NCBI GenBank assembly: GCA_025055465.1
Contig: JANWXA010000113.1
Span: 1-6,494, forward strand
From: Candidatus Kapaibacterium sp.
GTDB lineage: Bacteria > Bacteroidota > Ignavibacteria > Kapaibacteriales > HRBIN21
Length of the DNA: 6,494 bases
Direction of reading: 5' to 3'
The position numbers and the translations under genes were made by a program. Under the pieces are notes generated by a model that searched no databases, was not told where the DNA came from, and saw nothing but the letters and a program-made list of their open reading frames with translations. Each line of letters begins with the position of its first letter. Position 1 is the stretch's first letter. Positions 1-5,460 of the stretch are shown here, one piece after another.

Positions 1-1247
1 CAAAGGTTGAAGAGGATAACGCGCTTGGTACCTTCTTCGCGGCAGCGGAGAGCTTCGTCAATGGCAACTCGGATGGCGTGGCATGGTTCCGGTGCTGGTA
101 CAATCCCCTCAGCTTGGGCGAAGAGGACCCCTGCTTCGAAGGTTCTGCGTTGAGGAATTGCGACTGCCTCTATAATTCCTTTCGCGAAGAGATGCGAGAC
201 GATAGGCGCCATACCGTGGTAACGGAGTCCGCCGGCGTGGATGGGGGGAGGGACGTAGGAGGAGCCGAGTGTATGCATCTTGAGGAGTGGTACGATGCGG
301 GCAGTATCTCCGAAATCGTAAGTATAGACCCCCTTGGTTAGCGAAGGGGCCGCTGTGGGCTCTACAGCGATAATACGGGTAGAGCGCCCGTTGAGCAGCT
401 TTTCCCGTACAAACGGCAATGCTATCCCGCCAAAGTTAGACCCACCTCCGACACAACCGATGACAATATCGGGGTATGCCTCTGCCATCTCCATCTGGCG
501 CAGGGCTTCTTCCCCAATGATTGTCTGGTGCATGAGGACATGGTTGAGGACAGACCCCAAGGAATAGTGGGTATCCTCCCGGTGCAAGGCGTCTTCTACG
601 GCTTCGCTGATGGCGATGCCCAAAGAACCGGGATGGGAGGGGTTCTGCTCTAAATAGTGCCGCCCTGCGGCAGTGTCCGGTGAAGGGGAGGGCACAACAT
701 GCGCACGGTACAGCTCCATCAATATCCGGCGGTACGGTTTCTGGTGATACGAGACGCTAACCATGTACACCTTGCATTCTAACCCGAAGTAGTTGCAGGC
801 AAAAGCTAAGGCACTTCCCCATTGGCCTGCTCCTGTCTCAGTGGTGAGACGTTTGATTCCAGCTTGCTGGTTATAAAAGGCTTGGGCCAGGGCTGTGTTT
901 GGTTTATGGGAACCCGTGGGCGAAGCTCCCTCAAACTTATAGTAAATTTCTGCGGGGGTGTCCAGTAGGCGCTCCAGGCGATGGGCTCTGTACAGCGGTG
1001 TAGGACGCCAAAGCCGATAAGCATCCCGGACAGGCTCTGGGATGTCAACGAACCGTGTGGCATACGGACCCGCAGCTGCTTCCTGCAGAATGAGCTCTTC
1101 CGGGAACAGGGCTGCCATGTCCTGGGGCTGCAGTACTTGCTTTGTGACAGGGTGTAGCGGAGGGGGCGGAAGCTCGGGCAAGTCTACCAGTACATTGTAC
1201 CACGTCCGAGGGAGCTGGTCTTCGTCTAACACAAACTTTGTGCGCAT
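1..1247 (-). CDS. trpB: TrpB2-type tryptophan synthase beta chain (PLP enzyme), C-terminal end cut off by window edge
   Basis: This gene reads leftward from ATG at 1247-1245 and stays open for 415 codons to the window edge; perhaps 30-40 residues are missing. The family joins indole (from the alpha subunit or salvaged) with L-serine to give L-tryptophan, using pyridoxal phosphate, in the cytoplasm. The N-terminus (TKFVLDEDQLPRTWYN, then LPPPPLHP at 26-33) and RLWRPTPLYRAHRLE at 78-92 are typical of the TrpB2 (TrpB-like) subfamily rather than the classical TrpB1. The PLP lysine is K115 in GSHKPNTA. The catalytic glutamate motif is ETGAGQWG (E137 to G144), the phosphate-binding loop is GGGSN (267-271), and AEGIVPAPE (379-387) is the conserved C-terminal substrate motif. 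A GGAG lies 10 nt before the start (1261-1258). No trpA or other trp gene is visible; the gene is divergent from ppiD. Family assignment is secure; whether it is the cell's main TrpB or a salvage enzyme cannot be told. Confidence 0.95.
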   Translation of the reverse strand, partial: MRTKFVLDEDQLPRTWYNVLVDLPELPPPPLHPVTKQVLQPQDMAALFPEELILQEAAAGPYATRFVDIPEPVRDAYRLWRPTPLYRAHRLERLLDTPAEIYYKFEGASPTGSHKPNTALAQAFYNQQAGIKRLTTETGAGQWGSALAFACNYFGLECKVYMVSVSYHQKPYRRILMELYRAHVVPSPSPDTAAGRHYLEQNPSHPGSLGIAISEAVEDALHREDTHYSLGSVLNHVLMHQTIIGEEALRQMEMAEAYPDIVIGCVGGGSNFGGIALPFVREKLLNGRSTRIIAVEPTAAPSLTKGVYTYDFGDTARIVPLLKMHTLGSSYVPPPIHAGGLRYHGMAPIVSHLFAKGIIEAVAIPQRRTFEAGVLFAQAEGIVPAPEPCHAIRVAIDEALRCREEGTKRVILFNL

Positions 1248-1354
1248 TGAAACAGTTCTCCGTTGTTTGGGGTGTGCAACCAACCGTCAGCTACAAAGAT
1301 AGTGGGACCTTGTTCTCCAAAGGGCGTGGGTATTCGTAGAGTGGGGATCTGCAT
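1226..1354 (-). CDS. Possible 42-codon upstream ORF overlapping the trpB2 start
   Basis: A short ORF (starts MQIPTLRIPTPFGEQG, ends CAQSLC) begins at ATG 1354-1352 and stops with TAG at 1228-1226, 19 nt inside trpB2 in another frame. It is preceded by AGAGAGG (1369-1363) with 8 nt spacing, a better Shine-Dalgarno match than most in this window. It holds only one tryptophan, so it is not a classical trp attenuation leader. It could be a translationally coupled leader, a small protein, or a chance ORF. I recognise no family, and only the initiation context supports it. Confidence 0.22.
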   Translation of the reverse strand: MQIPTLRIPTPFGEQGPTIFVADGWLHTPNNGELFQCAQSLC

Positions 1355-1398
1355 GGTAGATACCTCTCTCGGGCTATTGTTGTCACGGGCTATCGTCC

Positions 1399-1426
1399 TT
1401 GTTTCGGCTTTGTAAGTTTGTATGCT
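1399..1426 (+). promoter_or_regulatory. Candidate promoter for ppiD and the downstream tRNA/rqcH cluster
   Basis: TTGTTT (1399-1404) and TATGCT (1421-1426) stand 16 nt apart, about 36 nt before the ppiD start. Between them, TAAGTTTG (1413-1420) fits the TAnnTTTG minus-7 box of Bacteroidota-type promoters, but I see no matching upstream TTG at the usual distance. The rest of the 1248-1462 divergent region shows no RNA gene or clear operator. Confidence 0.2.
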
Positions 1427-1437
1427 TTTGAGAACAA
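1409..1437 (-). promoter_or_regulatory. Candidate sigma70-like promoter for the trpB2 side
   Basis: Read on the minus strand, TTGTTC (1437-1432) and TACAAA (1414-1409) are separated by 17 nt, facing trpB2 and lying upstream of the 42-codon ORF. The matches are partial (3 of 6 and 4 of 6), so this is only a candidate. It overlaps the candidate promoter on the other strand. Confidence 0.2.
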
Positions 1438-1462
1438 GTTCGACCGATAACCATACAACGTC

Positions 1463-3637
1463 ATGGGTGTTATCTCGCGCATGCGCGAAGTTTCGCCGTA
1501 TCTGCTGGCGATCTTTGCTGTTGTTTTTATCGCCTTCATGGTGGCAACCGATGCCGATATCCAAAACATCTTGCATTTGGGTGAAAATCCGGCGACGGCT
1601 GTTGTCGGGCGGGTAAACGGTGAAACGATTCGGTATGCGGATTTCAATGAGCGTGTTCAGCAGCAGGCGGAGCAGCAGCGTAAAGCAGCCGGAGACGAGG
1701 CTACCGTAGATGAGTCTGGAATCCGACAGAGCATTTGGGACATTATGGTAGAGGAAATTTTGCTGCGCCAGGAGGCCGCGAAAGCAGCTTTCTCTGTATC
1801 CCGCAATGAACTGCTGGATATCCTCTTGGACAACCCACCTGACTATATGCGGCAACCCTTTACAGACACAGCCGGGCGTTTCCATCAGGAGCGCTATATT
1901 GAATTGGTGACCCAACCAGACCGACTTGTGGATTACATTGATCCTAACAGCGGGGTTGATCCTGTGGAAGCTGTGGAGCGATGGAAACGGGATTTGCTTC
2001 GCATTGAGGACTTCTTGCGCCAGAATCGCACTCGTGAGCACCTGCGCTCCCTGGTTAGCGCTATCGGGAGCATTGTCTCGCCCAGCTATCTACGTCGCCA
2101 GTACGTTGTGGAGAATAGCTTTGCTGAAGCAACCTACGTTGCCTACAGCATAGATCGTATTCCAGATCAGGATGTTGCCGTCACGGACACGGAAGTAGAC
2201 TCCTACTATAGGAAACATCGGGATGCCTTTCGCCAAAAGAAGCCTGCGCGCAAGCTCAAGTATGTCATTTTCCCACTGGAGCCCACTGCGCAGGATACTG
2301 CCACCTTTCGCAAGCGCTTGGAGCGAATGCGAGGCGAACTGGAACACGCAGCAGAGGCCCAGCGGGACTCTGTTTTTACACTGTTGATGGCAGAGTATCA
2401 AGGACGCAGCTACGGGTTGAGCTCTGTGGCCAGCATAGATCCACAGAAGGCTGCACACTTTGGTGGAAAGCCCGTGGGGGCTATTGTTGGACCAGTGGAG
2501 GTCATGGGTAAGATATATTTCTTCCGCGTAGACCGCCGTGAACCCGGGGACACGACGGTTGTTCATGCCAGCCACATTCTAATTTCTTCCGGCACTAATA
2601 AGGACAGTGCTCGAGCTGAGGCGCAAAAGATTTTGCAACGAGCACGGGCTGGCGAGGATTTCGCCCAACTGGCCCGCCTCTACTCCCAGGATCGTGGAAC
2701 AGCAGAACGTGGGGGCGATTTAGGCTGGTTCCCGCGCGGCCGTATGGTCAAGCCTTTTGAGGATGCGGCTTTTGCTGCTACGCCCGGTAGTATCGTTGGA
2801 CCTGTGGAGAGCCCTTTTGGCTTCCATATTATTGCCGTACATGCCCGGAGCAGTGAGCGAATTGCTTACAGCGAAATTGAACTGGCTGTGGGGTTGAGTA
2901 CGACTAGCCGGAATCAGATATTCCGTGAGGCCTACAGCTTCAAGCAGCAAGTACAGCAGGGTATCCCTTTGGATACAGTGGCACGTCGCCTTCGGCGCAA
3001 CCCAGTGGAGACTGCTTTCTTTGAGCGAACCACACCGGTATTAGGATCGCGTGCACTGACGGAGTTTGCCTTCACTAACCCTGTAGGATCGGTATCTGAT
3101 CCGATGGAGCTCAAGCCCTATGGGGTTATTATTGCTCAAATCGTCGATGAACGCAAGCCGGGCTACAAACCATTGAGTGATGTCCGTGCTGAGATTGTGG
3201 ACAAGGTTCGCCGCATCAAGAAACTGGATGTCCTACGGGCCCATGTTGACAGCGTTTACCAGCGCCTAAGAGATGCTGACATTCTGGCTCGGATTGTCGA
3301 GATTGATCCCCAGGTACAGGTTCAGACAGCTTCGATGGTCAAGGACAATGGATTCCTGCAAGGGTATGGGAATGACCCCATCGTAACGACAATGATTTAC
3401 CAGGTTCCTGTTGGAACTATTGCCCCTCCGATCCGGGGTGAGCGAGCTTATTTTCTTGTGCAGGTTACTAAGCGGGATGTTCCGGACCCGAAGAAGATGG
3501 AATCACAGCAGTTTGTCGAGCTTTATCGCCGCCTGTACAATACCGCGAAGGCCTCGGCGTATTACTACTGGTATAACGCCGTGCGTGACCGGGCTGCTAT
3601 TGAAGATCGGCGCAGTAAGTTTTATCGGGAGTTCTAA
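1463..3637 (+). CDS. PpiD/SurA-type peptidyl-prolyl isomerase, single-pass membrane-anchored folding chaperone
   Basis: The 724-residue product should be an inner-membrane-anchored chaperone that helps secreted and outer-membrane proteins fold in the periplasm. After a short basic N-terminus there is one hydrophobic helix at about residues 12-28, then a SurA-like N-terminal domain (VVGRVNGETI from 47, on to about 230). The clear parvulin domain spans about 367-460, with VHASHIL (367-373), GGDLGWFPRGRMVKPFE (417-433) and FGFHII (452-457). An adjoining stretch at 265-358 looks like a degenerate second parvulin unit. The C-terminal part resembles the PpiD C-terminal region. ATG 1463 is the first start after an in-frame TAA at 1448; no good Shine-Dalgarno precedes it. 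The stop codon abuts a tRNA gene. Architecture and length fit Ignavibacteria/Chlorobi PpiD homologues. Isomerase activity is not certain, since E. coli PpiD is essentially inactive as an isomerase. It could be annotated simply as a SurA N-terminal domain protein. Confidence 0.92.
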   Translation: MGVISRMREVSPYLLAIFAVVFIAFMVATDADIQNILHLGENPATAVVGRVNGETIRYADFNERVQQQAEQQRKAAGDEATVDESGIRQSIWDIMVEEILLRQEAAKAAFSVSRNELLDILLDNPPDYMRQPFTDTAGRFHQERYIELVTQPDRLVDYIDPNSGVDPVEAVERWKRDLLRIEDFLRQNRTREHLRSLVSAIGSIVSPSYLRRQYVVENSFAEATYVAYSIDRIPDQDVAVTDTEVDSYYRKHRDAFRQKKPARKLKYVIFPLEPTAQDTATFRKRLERMRGELEHAAEAQRDSVFTLLMAEYQGRSYGLSSVASIDPQKAAHFGGKPVGAIVGPVEVMGKIYFFRVDRREPGDTTVVHASHILISSGTNKDSARAEAQKILQRARAGEDFAQLARLYSQDRGTAERGGDLGWFPRGRMVKPFEDAAFAATPGSIVGPVESPFGFHIIAVHARSSERIAYSEIELAVGLSTTSRNQIFREAYSFKQQVQQGIPLDTVARRLRRNPVETAFFERTTPVLGSRALTEFAFTNPVGSVSDPMELKPYGVIIAQIVDERKPGYKPLSDVRAEIVDKVRRIKKLDVLRAHVDSVYQRLRDADILARIVEIDPQVQVQTASMVKDNGFLQGYGNDPIVTTMIYQVPVGTIAPPIRGERAYFLVQVTKRDVPDPKKMESQQFVELYRRLYNTAKASAYYYWYNAVRDRAAIEDRRSKFYREF

Positions 3638-3711
3638 GCGCCCGTAGCTCAGTAGGACAGAGCATCGGCCTTCTAAGCCGAGGGTCGCAGGTTCGAATCC
3701 TGCCGGGCGCG
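3638..3711 (+). tRNA. tRNA-Arg (anticodon UCU)
   Basis: The full cloverleaf can be folded by hand. The acceptor is GCGCCCG (3638-3644) with CGGGCGC (3704-3710), and the discriminator is G3711. The D arm is GCTC/GAGC with loop AGTAGGACA, including A20, an arginine identity base. The anticodon stem is TCGGC/GCCGA with loop CTTCTAA, so the anticodon is TCT (3672-3674), reading AGA/AGG. The T arm is GCAGG/CCTGC with loop TTCGAAT. The 3' CCA is not encoded. The gene starts on the base after the ppiD stop codon, so it is probably cut from a ppiD read-through transcript. A weak TTGAAG (3600) plus TATCGG (3623) pair inside ppiD could be its own promoter. Confidence 0.97.
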
Positions 3712-3716
3712 CGCCC

Positions 3717-5348
3717 ATGGTTGCCCATCGGGAGACACTTCGCCGCCTTGTTGCTGAGCTCTCTTCTCAACTTCCCTTCGCAATAGAAGCTCTCCGTTAC
3801 TGCGGAAGACACAGACTCTTCCTCTGGATACGACTCCCTTCGGGCGAATCGTGGGTCGTAGAAGTCTATCTTCGTCCAGGACTTGCTACCTTCTTTCGGC
3901 GTCCGGATCTCTGGGGGGATCCGCCGAGGCAAACCGTTCCATGGGCAAAGGAAATTTGGGGCAAGCATGTGCAGAGCATAGAACTACATGCGACCGAGCG
4001 CTGTGTGCGGTATTCTTTGGACAGCGGTGAGCAGCTCCTCCTGTTTCTTTTCGGAACAGCCCACAGTGGTGCACTTCTTTTCGCTCCTAATGGAGACCTC
4101 CGAGGCTGGATTGGTGGCTCCCCAAAAGTTTTGGTTGAATTCTGGCACCGAGCAGAGCGGATGCGCCCGAGTTGGCAGGACTTTCCTCCAGAAACCCCGT
4201 TAGTTCGGGCGTTAGCGCAATGCTATCACCAGTTGGGCACCTTTTATTCCCGTGAGCTTTGCTACCGGTGTGGGCTGCCGTCTGGGACCCTTTTGGGAAG
4301 CTTATCGGAAACAGAGAGGAGCCTCGTTGAAATACAGCTGCACAGTCTGTGTGAAGAGCTTGTGCGCAGCCGTGAAGCCTTCCTGCTGCGCCGCCCTGAT
4401 GGACCGCCCCTGCTGTCGCTGCTTCCGTTGCAGGAGTTCCCCCATACGATTGCCAAGTTTTCCAATGTTCATGCGGCTGTTGCCGAGCGCGTTCGGCGAA
4501 CACTTGTCTGGGAAGAGTTCCGGAATCGGTGGGCTGAGCTGCAGCAGAAGGTGGCATGGTACGAGAAGCGGCTTATGCGACAGCTCACAGAGACCCAGAT
4601 GCATCTGGAGCAAGCTGACCGTGTAGATCTCTATCGGCTTTGGGGAAGTTTGCTGCTCTCCCAGCCGTATCTCCATCGCCGGGGTGTCGAGGAACTGGAG
4701 TTAAAAGATTGGGAGGGGCGAGCTCACCGGATCCCGCTTAACTCTGCCAGGAGCTTACAGGAAAACGCGGAGAACTATTTTCAGCGGGCGCGCCGCTTGG
4801 AAGGTTCCCTCCGCCAAGCGCAGCAGCGGCTACCGCGACTTCAGCAAATGTTCGAGGCGTTGCGCCAGCTCCACCAGCAGATTGTGCAGGCTACTTTTGT
4901 GCGTCAACTTCGGCAAGTAGAGCGGTCTCTTCAGGAGCTTTTCCCAGCGAGGGAGATTCAGACGCGAACCGGGGAACGCTTTCGTCTTTTTCCGCTGGAG
5001 AAAGGCTTTCAGCTCTATGTTGGCAAGGATGCGCGGAGCAACGATGCTCTCACTTTCAGTTTTGCTCGGCCGCATGATCTTTTTATACATGTGCGAGGAA
5101 GTCCCGGGGCTCACGGTATTCTGCGAGGACCCCGGAAAAATGAGCTACCACCCCGGGAAGTACTGGAATATGCTGCCGGTATAGTGGCGTACTATTCTCG
5201 TGCACGCTGGGCAACGCTGGTGCCCGTGGTATACACGTGGCGCAAGTACGTTCGAAAAGTCAAGGGCGTGTTGGGTTCTGTGCGCTTGGAACGGGAAGAG
5301 CTTGTGTGGGTTCGCCCAATAGCGCCAGCAGGATTAGAAAGCTACTAA
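3717..5348 (+). CDS. rqcH: NFACT-family ribosome quality-control protein (RqcH/Rqc2 homologue)
   Basis: RqcH-type proteins bind stalled, peptidyl-tRNA-bearing 50S subunits and add C-terminal alanine tails that mark the nascent chain for degradation. This 543-residue product follows the family order. A divergent NFACT-N domain covers about 1-135, opening with ETLRRLVAEL (6-15). A middle region has ELCYRCGL (180-187). Coiled-coil helices at about 266-302 and 350-405 flank the family signature LYRLWGSLLLSQPYL (305-319) and NAENYFQRARRLE (350-362). The NFACT-R (DUF814) domain covers about 420-533, with YVGKDARSNDALTF (434-447), HDLFIHVRGSPGAH (453-466) and YVRKVKG (511-517). ATG 3717 is the only possible start at this end: the frame has TAG at 3645 inside the tRNA and no ATG, GTG or TTG between. 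No Shine-Dalgarno is present. The Asp-Arg pair important in Bacillus RqcH appears as E94-R95, by eye alignment. The NFACT family is sure; alanine-tailing activity is inferred and may be lost. Confidence 0.9.
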   Translation: MVAHRETLRRLVAELSSQLPFAIEALRYCGRHRLFLWIRLPSGESWVVEVYLRPGLATFFRRPDLWGDPPRQTVPWAKEIWGKHVQSIELHATERCVRYSLDSGEQLLLFLFGTAHSGALLFAPNGDLRGWIGGSPKVLVEFWHRAERMRPSWQDFPPETPLVRALAQCYHQLGTFYSRELCYRCGLPSGTLLGSLSETERSLVEIQLHSLCEELVRSREAFLLRRPDGPPLLSLLPLQEFPHTIAKFSNVHAAVAERVRRTLVWEEFRNRWAELQQKVAWYEKRLMRQLTETQMHLEQADRVDLYRLWGSLLLSQPYLHRRGVEELELKDWEGRAHRIPLNSARSLQENAENYFQRARRLEGSLRQAQQRLPRLQQMFEALRQLHQQIVQATFVRQLRQVERSLQELFPAREIQTRTGERFRLFPLEKGFQLYVGKDARSNDALTFSFARPHDLFIHVRGSPGAHGILRGPRKNELPPREVLEYAAGIVAYYSRARWATLVPVVYTWRKYVRKVKGVLGSVRLEREELVWVRPIAPAGLESY

Positions 5349-5360
5349 ATTTGTATAGAT

Positions 5361-5434
5361 GCGCCCGTAGCTCAATTGGAGAGAGCACCAGACTTCGGAT
5401 CTGGGGGTTGCGGGTTCGAGTCCTGCCGGGCGCG
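5361..5434 (+). tRNA. tRNA-Arg (anticodon UCG)
   Basis: The acceptor is GCGCCCG (5361-5367) with CGGGCGC (5427-5433), and the discriminator is G5434. The D arm is GCTC/GAGC with loop AATTGGAGA, including A20. The anticodon stem is CCAGA/TCTGG with loop CTTCGGA, giving anticodon TCG (5395-5397) for CGN arginine codons. The T arm is GCGGG/CCTGC with loop TTCGAGT and one G-U pair. CCA is not encoded. Only 12 nt separate it from the upstream stop codon, so a promoter of its own would have to lie inside that gene. Acceptor stem and flanks are identical to those of tRNA-Arg(UCU) at 3638. Confidence 0.97.
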
Positions 5435-5450
5435 CTTTTTCTACAGTGGC

Positions 5451-5455
5451 GGAGG
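5451..5455 (+). promoter_or_regulatory. Ribosome binding site that decides between two adjacent ATG codons
   Basis: GGAGG lies 2 nt before ATG 5458 and 5 nt before ATG 5461. The spacing favours the second ATG. It is the strongest Shine-Dalgarno in the window. Confidence 0.6.
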
Positions 5456-5460
5456 GAATG

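Noticed and set aside
78..567. Plus-strand open frames of 87 and 77 codons within trpB2
   Set aside because: Shadows of the minus-strand trpB2 frame, which carries all the family motifs.
1226..2041. A 271-codon minus-strand open frame antisense to the start of ppiD
   Set aside because: Most of it lies opposite the well-supported ppiD coding frame and its product shows no family features. Only its last 42 codons, which have their own ATG and ribosome binding site, are kept as a weak candidate.
3600..3628. TTGAAG and TATCGG with 17-nt spacing as a promoter for the first tRNA
   Set aside because: The -10 match is weak (3 of 6), it lies wholly in ppiD coding sequence, and such pairs occur by chance.
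3503..3968. Minus-strand frames over the first tRNA, with products containing PAGFEPATLGLE and GRIRTCDPRLRRP
   Set aside because: These are the well-known spurious proteins made by translating tRNA genes backwards; the tRNA fold explains the sequence conservation.
4087..5114. Several minus-strand open frames of 60-160 codons inside the NFACT gene
   Set aside because: They overlap the strongly supported NFACT frame and show no recognisable domains or initiation signals.
5427..5440. GC-rich end of tRNA-Arg(UCG) followed by five T residues as an intrinsic terminator
   Set aside because: There is no separate hairpin before the T-run; the GC stretch is the 3' strand of the acceptor stem. Some termination here is possible but not supported.
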